In this document: in pieces, positions 22,057 to 30,288 of the stretch
How the letters are laid out: every line of letters begins with the position of its first letter
Numbering within the stretch: the stretch's first letter is position 1
Assembly: GCA_024276655.1 (NCBI GenBank)
Contig: JAJRWU010000096.1
Span: forward strand, 1 to 38,728
Length of the DNA stretch: 38,728 nt
DNA from: Planctomycetota bacterium
GTDB taxonomy: Bacteria; Planctomycetota; Planctomycetia; Pirellulales; Pirellulaceae
Reading direction: 5' to 3'
Notes under the pieces: generated by a model
Databases searched by the model: none
The model's input: the letters and a program-made list of their open reading frames with translations, nothing else
What the model was told of the DNA's origin: nothing
Made by a program: the position numbers and the translations under genes

Positions 22057-23481
22057 ATGAGCACGCCCCCAGGTTCCGAGTATCCTTCATCGCAGGCAAT
22101 TGAATTTGAGTGCCGGAAGTGCCGACGCAAATTAAAAGTGCCGACTTCGGCCACCGGGCGAAATGCGCGCTGTCCCGACTGCGGCGGGGTGCAAACCGTG
22201 CAAACGCCGGGCTCCATGGCGCCTCCGCCGCCCATGCATTTGGGGAGTGAAACGCCGGCGTCCTCGGGCTTGAGCCCCATGGAAATCGATCTGACAACGC
22301 CCGCGCCCGCGGGAGAGAACCGCCCCAAAATTCACTCCCTCGATATGCAGCCGCCCAGTTCGCCCAGCATCGCGACCGAGCCGAATAAGCCCGCAAAAGG
22401 CCTCACTCCGCTGCCGTTTTCCGAACCCCCGCAGGTTAAACCCGTTGCGGCTGAAAACCGGTCGGCGGCCACAACGCCCGATCAACCTTTGGTGTTGGAG
22501 CCAATCTCGGAAACCCGCCCCACCGCCAGCACGCCCACCGGAAAATTGTTCAAAAAAATCATCGACGAAATCGGCAAGATTTACGTCGGCCAGGAAGAGC
22601 TGGTGTTGGGAACGTTGGTGGCCTTGTTTTCCAGCGGCCACGTATTGATCGAGAGCGTGCCCGGCTTGGGAAAAACATTATTTGTCAGAACGCTCGGCAA
22701 GGTGTTGGGTTGCGAATTCGGCCGCATTCAATTCACCGCCGATTTGATGCCGTCGGACATCACCGGAGCTCCCATTTTCGACATGAAAACTCAAGACTTT
22801 CGCTTCCGCCCCGGACCCGTCTTCACACAACTGCTTCTGGCCGACGAAATCAATCGTTCGCCCGCCAAAACGCATGCCGCGCTGCTCGAAATCATGCAGG
22901 AGTATCATGTCACGATCGACGGCCAGAGCCACACCCTGACGCGGCCATTCCTGGTGCTCGCCACACAAAACCCGGTGGAGTCGGAAGGCACGTACAACCT
23001 GCCCGAGGCGCAACTCGATCGCTTCATGTTCAAGCTCGTGGCGAACTATCCCGGAGAGGCGGAAGAAGCCAAAATTCTTTCGTTGCATAGTCGGCAAATC
23101 GACGTCGAGGAACAACTCAAGCAAGATATCAACACGCTTACTTCGCCGGAGGAAATCCTCCGCCTCACGCAAGCCAACGCCAATATTCGCATTGATGATC
23201 GGCTGATCGATTACATCAACAAGCTGGTGCGGCTGACAAGATCTTGGCCGCAAGTCCACCTGGGCGCTTCGCCGCGAGCGGGAATCGCACTGATGCAAGG
23301 CGCCCGCACCCTGGCCGCCTTCTCGGGAAGAGACTACGCCACGCCCGACGACGTCCGAGAAATTTCGTTGCCCGCCTTGCGCCACCGCGTGGTGCTCACC
23401 GCCGAAGCGGAAGTCGAGGGTTACTCGGTGGATCAGCTCCTCACCGAAATGATTCGCTCGGTGGAGGTCCCCCGAATTTGA
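22057..23481 (+). CDS. MoxR-type AAA+ ATPase with N-terminal zinc ribbon
   Basis: A 474-residue protein. Residues 155-474 are a complete MoxR ATPase: VGQEE before the Walker A loop V201-PGLGKT207, DLMPSDITG, Walker B LLLADE (259-264), sensor ATQNP (302-306), LPEAQLDRFMF, and the C-terminal lid with SPRAGIALMQGAR. The first 45 residues form a zinc-ribbon-like unit with C19-x2-C22 and C39-x2-C42, joined by a ~110-residue Pro-rich linker. MoxR proteins usually begin near residue 155, so this addition is unusual. MoxR ATPases work as remodelling chaperones with VWA/DUF58 partners; the DUF58 gene follows with a 4-nt overlap. Confidence 0.95.
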   Translation: MSTPPGSEYPSSQAIEFECRKCRRKLKVPTSATGRNARCPDCGGVQTVQTPGSMAPPPPMHLGSETPASSGLSPMEIDLTTPAPAGENRPKIHSLDMQPPSSPSIATEPNKPAKGLTPLPFSEPPQVKPVAAENRSAATTPDQPLVLEPISETRPTASTPTGKLFKKIIDEIGKIYVGQEELVLGTLVALFSSGHVLIESVPGLGKTLFVRTLGKVLGCEFGRIQFTADLMPSDITGAPIFDMKTQDFRFRPGPVFTQLLLADEINRSPAKTHAALLEIMQEYHVTIDGQSHTLTRPFLVLATQNPVESEGTYNLPEAQLDRFMFKLVANYPGEAEEAKILSLHSRQIDVEEQLKQDINTLTSPEEILRLTQANANIRIDDRLIDYINKLVRLTRSWPQVHLGASPRAGIALMQGARTLAAFSGRDYATPDDVREISLPALRHRVVLTAEAEVEGYSVDQLLTEMIRSVEVPRI

Positions 23482-24887
23482 ACGCCCTCCAGGAATTCCT
23501 CACTAGCTCCAGAGCGGCTTGGTTTAACTTGGCGCTCTACACGGCGCCGTTGCTGGCGCTGGTGTATTGGAAGCGAATTTACCCCAACCTTCCGCTGGTG
23601 TTGGCGATGCTCGCGCCATGCCTGTTGAGCTTCGGCGTGGTCGTGCGGGCCGACATCATTCCCCTCGTATTGGCGTTAGACGCGGCGGTGCTTTTGGTCG
23701 CGGCGTTCGATCTACTCACGTTGCCGAAAAAAACGGCCTTCGCGGCGCGACGCCAAGTATCGCGAACCGCGTCGCTGGGAAAGCGGCACCCGGTCGAGAT
23801 TATGTTCACCAATTCCTCGACCCGTGCCTACGAGCTTTGGGTTCGCGACGATGCGCCCCAGGAATTCGAACGCCACCCCGAGGAATTTCATTTGCGTTTG
23901 CCAGCGCGGAGTCGGAGGTCGTTGCATTATGAAGCCACTTCGCACCGCCGAGGCGCGTTTCACTTGGAAACCGTTTACGTACGCGCGCGGAGCCGAGTCG
24001 GCCTTTGGAAGCGGTTTTTCGAATATCCGGCCGAGTCGACGATCAACGTCTATCCCGACATGAAACAGATGGGCGAATACGCGATTCTAGCGCGCACCAA
24101 CCGCTTGAGCCTGATGGGTCTGCGGCGCACGCGAAAGATCGGCCAAGACAACGAGTTCGAACGCCTGCGAGACTACACCCTGGACGACAATTACAAGCAT
24201 ATTGATTGGCGGGCCACGGCGAGAAGGAACCGCGTCACGGTCAAGGATTTCCAAGCCAACCAGAGCCAACGCGTGATTTTCATGGTCGATTGCGGCCGCA
24301 TGATGACCAACGAAGCCGATGGCATCAGTCTGCTCGACCACGCCTTCAACGCCGTATTGATGCTCAGTTTTGTCGCGCTGCGGCAAGGAGATTCCGTCGG
24401 CCAGATCTGTTTCTCCGACCAAATTCACAGCTTCACGCCGCCGCGCGGCGGCATGCGTCAGATGAATCAATTGTTGCATGCCTCTTTCGATCGGTTTCCC
24501 CGGTTGGTGGAGTCGCGGTACGATGAAGCCTTTCTGTATTTGGGTTCGCACTGCCGCAAACGAAGCTTGGTGGTGCTGATCTCGAACGTGATCGACGAAG
24601 TCAACTCGAACCAATTGGAGCAATATTTATCGAAGCTTGTGGGTCGCCATTTGCCGATTGGCGTTCTGTTGCGTGACCGAGCCCTGTTCGAAATCGCGGA
24701 ACAACCGAATCCTACTGAAAGCCAACTTTATCGCGCCGCGGCGGCGGCGGAAGTTCTCACCTGGCGCCATCAAGTGATCACCGACCTTACGCAAAAGGGC
24801 GTCATGGCGCTGGATGTGTTTCCTGATGAGTTGACCGCCAAACTGGTGAATCAGTACTTGGAAATCAAGGCCCGGCATCTCCTCTAG
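23478..24887 (+). CDS. DUF58 protein, VWA-like, MoxR partner
   Basis: A 469-residue protein. Two membrane segments at about 17-80 are followed by an exported or peripheral beta-rich part (88-200) and the DUF58 core: FERLRDYTLDDNYKHIDWRA at about 227-246, then a von Willebrand-type fold beginning VIFMVDCGRMM (266-276). The MIDAS-like DxSxS motif is reduced to DCGRM. The start is TTG 23478, overlapping the MoxR stop as TTGA, with GGAGG about 10 nt upstream; the frame is open to 23244 but that part is a shadow of MoxR. It ends the operon before the palindromic terminator. Confidence 0.9.
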   Translation: MNALQEFLTSSRAAWFNLALYTAPLLALVYWKRIYPNLPLVLAMLAPCLLSFGVVVRADIIPLVLALDAAVLLVAAFDLLTLPKKTAFAARRQVSRTASLGKRHPVEIMFTNSSTRAYELWVRDDAPQEFERHPEEFHLRLPARSRRSLHYEATSHRRGAFHLETVYVRARSRVGLWKRFFEYPAESTINVYPDMKQMGEYAILARTNRLSLMGLRRTRKIGQDNEFERLRDYTLDDNYKHIDWRATARRNRVTVKDFQANQSQRVIFMVDCGRMMTNEADGISLLDHAFNAVLMLSFVALRQGDSVGQICFSDQIHSFTPPRGGMRQMNQLLHASFDRFPRLVESRYDEAFLYLGSHCRKRSLVVLISNVIDEVNSNQLEQYLSKLVGRHLPIGVLLRDRALFEIAEQPNPTESQLYRAAAAAEVLTWRHQVITDLTQKGVMALDVFPDELTAKLVNQYLEIKARHLL

Positions 24888-24908
24888 GGAACAGTCTTGA
24901 ATTTACCC

Positions 24909-24975
24909 GCCGAATTAAAATCCCGGCATTTTGAAAATGCCGGGCTTTTTTTAACCACTATCGGTAACTTATTTA
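24909..24975 (+). repeat. Palindromic element, long form, copy 2
   Basis: Same arrangement as at 141-208: GCCGAATTAAAA, palindrome, T run, and CGGTAACTTATTT at the end. It sits between the convergent DUF58 gene and the large secreted protein gene. Confidence 0.75.
24917..24949 (+). terminator. Terminator at the end of the MoxR/DUF58 operon
   Basis: A 16-bp stem with one mismatch (AAAATCCCGGCATTTT against AAAATGCCGGGCTTTT) followed on the plus strand by seven T. It lies 30 nt after the DUF58 stop and 37 nt from the end of the convergent gene, so it can serve both. Confidence 0.85.
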
Positions 24976-24985
24976 CGGACGAGCT

Positions 24986-27900
24986 CTAAGGCGAGCGCGG
25001 CTCCAGCTTCAAGCGGGCGACCGACGGCTTGCCGCCGCGCAGCCAATGCACACTCACGATTTCGCCAGGATCGTGTGAGCTGAGAATGCGGTAAATGTCG
25101 CTCAAGACGCGCGTTTCCACGCCGTCCAGCCGCGTGATCAAATCATCGGCGCGGAGGCCCGCCTTCGCCGCCGCCGACCGCGGCGCGACCATCGTCACCA
25201 TACAGCCCGCCACGGTTGTTTCGATCGTGACGCCGAATGTCGGGCCGGCGCCGGAGGGCCAGGCTCCCCAAGTTTCGCCCTCTCGTAATCGGGCCAGCAC
25301 GGCGCGGCTGACCCGCTGGTAAAGAAACCCTCCGGCCGAATGCCGGCGACTGCGAATGCCAACCACCCGCGAATCGCGATCAAGCAGCGCTCCGCCCGCC
25401 TGCCATGGGGCGGTGTTGGAGGCGGTGGCTTTGGCGCCGTCGATCCAGATTTCGTTTTTCGTGGCTTCACGAATGCCGACAATCGGCGAGGCGAGGTTCA
25501 GCTTTCCCTGGGCGTCGGCCTGGAATGAAAAGTCGACATACAGTTGGTCGTCGGCGATTTTTCCGATACCGGCAATCGCCACATGCGGCTGTTGGTCCTG
25601 GCCATTGAGGAGGATATTGAGGCGGATCAGGCCCAGATCACCGTCGCGCGAGATAGCAACAACCCGCCCGTTCGCCGTGCGGCCATCGGGCAACACAGCT
25701 TCGACCTTTGCCGCCGATTTTCCCAGCACATGCCCGGCGGTCAACACGTCGCCGGCGGCGGAAATGAGAATGCCACTGGCCGGGCGTCCGCCGATACGAA
25801 GCGATACGGCGGTCGCGGCGCCCTTTTGCAACACCTCTTGGGCGAGCAAACGACGCGCCGCCCGGTTCGTGATTGCCGGGTCTGGGGCGCTGAGGAGTTG
25901 GAAATCATCGAGTTGGTTGGCGAAGTGCATGTGATCGAGCCAGAGCGATTCCCCACCCCTGGCTTCGACGACCAAACCGGTGAGGTCGGTCTCTCCCAGA
26001 TCGGCGAAGAGGTCGCGCGTGGCGACGATCCAATGGTCGGGCAACTCCAACCGCCAAAGAGTTATTTCGCCTTTTCGATTCGGCCCGCCCTTGCCGGCTC
26101 GATAAAAAGTTTTGCCCTTCGGCGCCGCTGCGGTTGTCATTCGCCAACGCACGCCGCCCCCGCCCGACTTCCGGTAGGCAAACCGCAGGTAGCGAAACTC
26201 ACCCACGTCGGGCGTCTGGCGAATCTTGCATGGCGAGGAAAAGACGATTTTGCAAACGCCGTTTTTCTGGAGTTGCAACGCGGATTTACCGTGAAAACGA
26301 ATGTCTTGGCGCCAAGTGTGCGTTTCAGGGGCAAGCAGCGCGGCCTGTGTGTTGTCGCCGGGCTCTTCCAAAATAGAATACAGGTAGGGCGGGTTTTTGA
26401 ACAACGCCAGACCGCGCCACGCCAAGGCGACGCCCGCCGGCGCCTCGATTTCGAGCTGCACTTCCTCACGGTTTTGAAAGGCTTCCAGCGATACGGCGAA
26501 ATGGTTTGCTTTTGCTCGCAACGGCTGCGGGGGGATGTTCCACTTGGCGATGATTTCGCCTTCCGCCCGCACCAGCAAATTCGTGGCGGCGGCAAGCGGC
26601 GATTCGATCTGCAACACCAGCCAACGTTGTTCGCTTGGCCGCACGCGGCGCGTGAGTTTCAGCGGTTCGTTTTCGGCGTACGGCAGCAGATGGAAGCCTC
26701 CGGCTTGATCGGAAACGGCCCGCCAGGCAATCGCGGCGGGGTTCGCCAAGCTCCAGCCGCGCCAGGCGGGCACGGTTTCGATGCGGCGCAGGTCGACCTG
26801 CCTTTTAAGTTCAGAGCGGTTGAGCAACAACGTGGGGTCCAACCAATTGACGATGTCGCGAATATCGAAGGGGTCGGCGTCTTGCGGCGCGGCGGGCGGC
26901 GCGGGGTCGATCTTCAACACCAACCGCCGGGCTTGCCGGTCGGTTCGAGGGAGCGGCGTTCGAGCGATGTTCGAGCTCGCCCGACCGCCGAGCAACACGC
27001 CGGTGTCGAAGAGCAACTTCTCGGGAGCAGAGGCAAAATAGCCAAGGGCTTGCACGCAACCCCCGTTGGCGGCGAGACGATCGAAGCCGACGCGCGTGGA
27101 AAAAGCGTCGGCGCAGGCCGGCAAATCGAAATGCAACTCCGTGGCGCCGAACACGCCGAACCCCGAGGCGTATTCTTTTCCGTCGGTAAACAGCCGGCCG
27201 CCGCTCACATTGCGGTTGGTTCGCGCCGGCCATTTGAGATCGCCCAGCAACGAGGTCTGTTTTTCCCGCACGGGGGAGAATAGAGAAAGCGGCGGCGCCA
27301 CCGCCGGAAAATACAGTCGCTCCGCGATATTGGCATGCGGAATCGGCAGGCTGTCTAGACTCCAAGCAGGCTGCAAATAGTGTAGCCAATTGACGTCCTG
27401 GCGAGGATCTCCCAGGGAGGAAGCCGCAAAACGGGCGGTTGAACTTGTGGCGATGAGGCCGTCGCGGGTGTGGATCTGGAGCAACGGCGTGACGGCGTCG
27501 GGCGAACGCGCCGCGAGCGTGTCGAAATACGCCCGCCACTGGTTCTGTTGGGGGAAATGGAGTTCGGCGATGTCGTCAAAGGCAACTTGCCGGGTTCCGA
27601 CGTCCAGCAGCAGGACGACTTTCCCGTCGGCCCATCGCAACGACCGATACGGTAGCGAACCGCCTTCCCGAAAGTAGAGCCGCGCGGGCGTGTAACGTTT
27701 TGCGCCGCCCGCCTTCAGACCCCGCCCTTGCCAGACAATGCGCCGCACATATTTCGAGAGCACGCGAACCGACTTGTGGTTCCTCAGCAAACGCAATTCG
27801 CAGGCCGGCGCCACGATAAAATGAGCGGGCGTCGGCGCCAGCGGCTGCTCGGAGGCGGCTTGCAATGCAGTCACGACGCCGGGGAGCCGGTCGCCGAGGC

Positions 27901-28261
27901 GAGTTTCGATAAAAGCCGGCGGCGATTTTTGCTCGGGTTGTTGCCGATCTCGCAGCCAACGCAATGTTCGCTCCGCCGTGAACAGGGGCGTGTTGTCGAG
28001 CCGAGGCGCGAGGGCGGCGGAATGCCAGTCGTGGAGTTGTTGCCCTTCGAGGCGGGCGCCATCGGAAAACTCCGCCAAATAACGACCTCGCACCTGGGCC
28101 GGCGTTTGTTGTGCGGTGGCGGCCAAGGCGCCAGCAAAAGCGGCCGTCGCGAACCCCGTCAAGAAGACAAACATCATGCCATTTGCCCAGACGGACGCCT
28201 TGCTCTCGATTTCGGGCGATGGGGCAACGTGTTTCACAATCGAAAAATATCTTTTTGCCAA
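24986..28261 (-). CDS. Large secreted NPCBM / trypsin-like pseudoprotease / PDZ protein
   Basis: A 1091-residue exported protein. A long basic n-region precedes the hydrophobic core at 29-48, which is why I keep the TTG 28261 start rather than the ATG at 28177. An NPCBM-like sugar-binding region lies at about 350-430 (GKEYASGFGVFGATELHFDL, VGFDRLAANGG). The last third holds a trypsin/HtrA-like domain: ASGILISAAGDVLTAGHVLG with His844, RDGDLGLIRL with Asp875, but QAGGALL with Ala955 where the GNSGGPL nucleophile Ser is expected. A PDZ domain ends the protein. It is therefore probably non-proteolytic, perhaps a binding or scaffold protein at the cell surface. Neighbours are unrelated. Confidence 0.8.
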   Translation of the reverse strand: MAKRYFSIVKHVAPSPEIESKASVWANGMMFVFLTGFATAAFAGALAATAQQTPAQVRGRYLAEFSDGARLEGQQLHDWHSAALAPRLDNTPLFTAERTLRWLRDRQQPEQKSPPAFIETRLGDRLPGVVTALQAASEQPLAPTPAHFIVAPACELRLLRNHKSVRVLSKYVRRIVWQGRGLKAGGAKRYTPARLYFREGGSLPYRSLRWADGKVVLLLDVGTRQVAFDDIAELHFPQQNQWRAYFDTLAARSPDAVTPLLQIHTRDGLIATSSTARFAASSLGDPRQDVNWLHYLQPAWSLDSLPIPHANIAERLYFPAVAPPLSLFSPVREKQTSLLGDLKWPARTNRNVSGGRLFTDGKEYASGFGVFGATELHFDLPACADAFSTRVGFDRLAANGGCVQALGYFASAPEKLLFDTGVLLGGRASSNIARTPLPRTDRQARRLVLKIDPAPPAAPQDADPFDIRDIVNWLDPTLLLNRSELKRQVDLRRIETVPAWRGWSLANPAAIAWRAVSDQAGGFHLLPYAENEPLKLTRRVRPSEQRWLVLQIESPLAAATNLLVRAEGEIIAKWNIPPQPLRAKANHFAVSLEAFQNREEVQLEIEAPAGVALAWRGLALFKNPPYLYSILEEPGDNTQAALLAPETHTWRQDIRFHGKSALQLQKNGVCKIVFSSPCKIRQTPDVGEFRYLRFAYRKSGGGGVRWRMTTAAAPKGKTFYRAGKGGPNRKGEITLWRLELPDHWIVATRDLFADLGETDLTGLVVEARGGESLWLDHMHFANQLDDFQLLSAPDPAITNRAARRLLAQEVLQKGAATAVSLRIGGRPASGILISAAGDVLTAGHVLGKSAAKVEAVLPDGRTANGRVVAISRDGDLGLIRLNILLNGQDQQPHVAIAGIGKIADDQLYVDFSFQADAQGKLNLASPIVGIREATKNEIWIDGAKATASNTAPWQAGGALLDRDSRVVGIRSRRHSAGGFLYQRVSRAVLARLREGETWGAWPSGAGPTFGVTIETTVAGCMVTMVAPRSAAAKAGLRADDLITRLDGVETRVLSDIYRILSSHDPGEIVSVHWLRGGKPSVARLKLEPRSP

Positions 28262-28439
28262 AGAGAGTAAGATAAGCGATCCATCCTAGCAGACGCTCGG
28301 TCGGCGGTCTTGCCTAGCGAGGGAAATCCTTCATAATACGCCGCAGTCGGCGAATGAATGAGAGTCGACCATGCGTTCAATGGCGCGTTGTTTTTCGCGG
28401 CGGCGTTTCCCCCGGTTCTGTTGGAAGTGGAACAATCTT

Positions 28440-29342
28440 ATGAGTTTGTTGGTAGTCGGCTCCGTGGCGTTGGATAGCGTTCGCACCCCAACCGACCAGC
28501 GCGATGACGTGCTTGGCGGCTCGGCCGTCTATTTTTCCTATGCCGCCAGTTATTTTGGGCCGACCCATTTGGTCGGCGTGGTGGGCGACGACTGGCCCGC
28601 CGAACATACGCAACTGTTGCGAAATCGGAAAATCGACACGCAAGGATTGCAAACCGTGTCTGGCGCGAAAACTTTCCGCTGGACCGGGAAATATCTGTCG
28701 AACATGAACGACCGCGAAACGCTGGAGGTGCATCTCAACGTTTTCGGCGATTTCGACCCCGTGCTCCCCGACGACTTTCGCCGGGCCGATTTCCTCTTTC
28801 TGGCCAACGGTTCGCCCAAGGTCCAGCGAAAAGTGCTGGACCAAATGCAAGGCCCCAAACTCACCGTGTGCGATACGATGGATCTCTGGATTCGCGAAGA
28901 GCACGATGAACTGCTCGACTTGCTGACGCGCATCGACGGGCTGGTTCTCAACGACAGCGAAGCCCAGCTCCTGACCGACGATTCCAACCTCGTTCGCGCG
29001 GGGCACAAAGTGCGCGAGATGGGGCCCAAGTTTGTCGTGATCAAAAAGGGCGAACACGGAGCCATGTTTTTCTCGGAACACGAAACCTATGTGCTGCCCG
29101 CCTTCCCGACGGAGCGCGTCGTCGACCCCACCGGCGCTGGCGATAGTTTTGCCGGAGGGATGATGGGTTACCTGGCCGAACAAGATAGTTTCGAGCCGGA
29201 AGTTCTCAAACGCGCCATGGGCTATGGAGTGGTCGTGGCCAGTTTTAACGTCGAAGACTTCAGCCTCGACCGCATGTTGCAGGTCGAACGAGCCGATCTG
29301 GACAAGCGGCTGGCGGAATACCAACGCATGTTGTCTTTCTAA
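28440..29342 (+). CDS. PfkB/ribokinase family sugar kinase
   Basis: A 300-residue cytoplasmic kinase of the PfkB family. N-terminal LLVVGSVALDSV; GGSA at 26-29, which usually contacts the substrate; NDSEAQLLT at 171-179; VIKKGEHGAMF at 200-210; and the C-terminal signature DPTGAGDSFAGG (229-240) with catalytic Asp235. ATG 28440 is preferred over the open frame from 28371, since it begins with the family sequence; a GGAA word lies about 8 nt upstream. The substrate (a sugar or nucleoside) cannot be named. It shares a divergent promoter region with the large secreted protein and is followed by thpR. Confidence 0.9.
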   Translation: MSLLVVGSVALDSVRTPTDQRDDVLGGSAVYFSYAASYFGPTHLVGVVGDDWPAEHTQLLRNRKIDTQGLQTVSGAKTFRWTGKYLSNMNDRETLEVHLNVFGDFDPVLPDDFRRADFLFLANGSPKVQRKVLDQMQGPKLTVCDTMDLWIREEHDELLDLLTRIDGLVLNDSEAQLLTDDSNLVRAGHKVREMGPKFVVIKKGEHGAMFFSEHETYVLPAFPTERVVDPTGAGDSFAGGMMGYLAEQDSFEPEVLKRAMGYGVVVASFNVEDFSLDRMLQVERADLDKRLAEYQRMLSF

Positions 29343-29366
29343 TGCCGTTTGCGGAAGAACGTTGCC

Positions 29367-29942
29367 ATGCTGCCGGTGCGCACCTTTGTCGCGATTGATA
29401 TGTCGCCGAGCGTCAACCGTGGGTTGGCCGCGCTGCTCGAACAAATGCAGAGCAGCGGCGCCGACGCACAGTGGATACGCCCGGAGAACGTCCACCTTAC
29501 GTTGAGCTTCCTGGGCGATGTCGACCCTCTCCATATTATCGACGTCTGTTCCGCCGTTTCGGCCGCGGCGAGTGAACATGACGCCTTTCGTTTGAGTTGC
29601 TGCGGCGTGGGAGCGTTCCCCGATGCGAGCCGGCCGCGCGTGGTGTGGGTCGGCATGGACGAAGGTCGCGAGGCGCTCTGTTCGCTGCAAGCGGCCATCG
29701 CGACGGCTCTTGATGAAATCGGCTACCCCAAGGAGGGGCGGCGCTACCAACCGCATATCACGTTGGGACGCGCCAAACGCGGCGCCGATGAGCACGCGCT
29801 TTCGCAAACCATCGAACAGTATTCTCGGCGCCCCGTGGGCGAAACGATGGTTGACGAAGTGTTGGTGATGTCGAGCCAATTAGAACGCGGCGGTCCGCGC
29901 TACGCCATTCTCGGCCGCGCCCCGTTGCGTTGCGATGAATAG
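29367..29942 (+). CDS. thpR: RNA 2',3'-cyclic phosphodiesterase
   Basis: A 191-residue member of the 2H phosphoesterase family (LigT/ThpR), which opens 2',3'-cyclic phosphate ends of RNA. Both HxTx motifs are present: H43-LTL and H130-ITL. The N-terminus RTFVAIDMS and the stretch WIRPENVHLTLSFLGDV are typical. The start at ATG 29367 is chosen because GGAAGAA lies about 8 nt upstream; a TTG at 29349 is also in frame. Length is normal. It follows the PfkB kinase by 24 nt. Confidence 0.92.
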   Translation: MLPVRTFVAIDMSPSVNRGLAALLEQMQSSGADAQWIRPENVHLTLSFLGDVDPLHIIDVCSAVSAAASEHDAFRLSCCGVGAFPDASRPRVVWVGMDEGREALCSLQAAIATALDEIGYPKEGRRYQPHITLGRAKRGADEHALSQTIEQYSRRPVGETMVDEVLVMSSQLERGGPRYAILGRAPLRCDE

Positions 29943-30288
29943 CGATGAACCGTAGCTTCGGCGAGTGGGATATGGGTTGCCAGTTAGGCGAGCGGCGGAA
30001 AATAACTTACCCGCACGCAGCGGGAATCCGCGAGGTTTTTTTGGTTCCCGCCTACGCGGGAATGACCGTTTGCTGATTCACTCGCTTGCGCTTCGGGCTT
30101 GTCTTTAGGTGGGTTTTCATCTGCCGTTCGCCTTAGCCGTGACAAAAAACATTTGCGGGCAGCCTGCTGGCCAACAGGCCGGCGGCATGCAATACAATAG
30201 GAGTAGGAGTGTGGGCCGGTTCCTCGGCTGGCTCGCGTATCTTTTCTATTTTGCCCTTCGCGCCGCACGGGCTGACACGGCGCCAAAA
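29943..30288. other. Intergenic stretch with small hairpins
   Basis: These 346 bases lie between thpR and the nucleotidyltransferase-HD gene. They hold a CCCGCACGCAGCGGG hairpin near 30010 and a TTCCCGC/GCGGGAA hairpin at 30045-30062. The frame of the next gene is open from 30109, but its first 60 residues look unlike a conserved protein and I do not count them. Confidence 0.5.
30045..30062. repeat. TTCCCGCCTACGCGGGAA hairpin
   Basis: A 7-bp perfect stem with a CTAC loop. This is the core of a very widespread REP-like word (CCCGCCTACGCGGGAATGAC). It might end transcription of thpR, although the T run (GTTTTTTTGG) lies before it rather than after it on the plus strand. Confidence 0.6.

Noticed and set aside
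25544-27283. Plus-strand frame of 579 codons
   Set aside because: It is antisense to the large secreted protein, has a His/Arg/Gln-rich shadow composition and shows no domain.
28377-29879. Minus-strand frame of 500 codons
   Set aside because: It lies opposite the PfkB and thpR genes, both of which have clear catalytic motifs.
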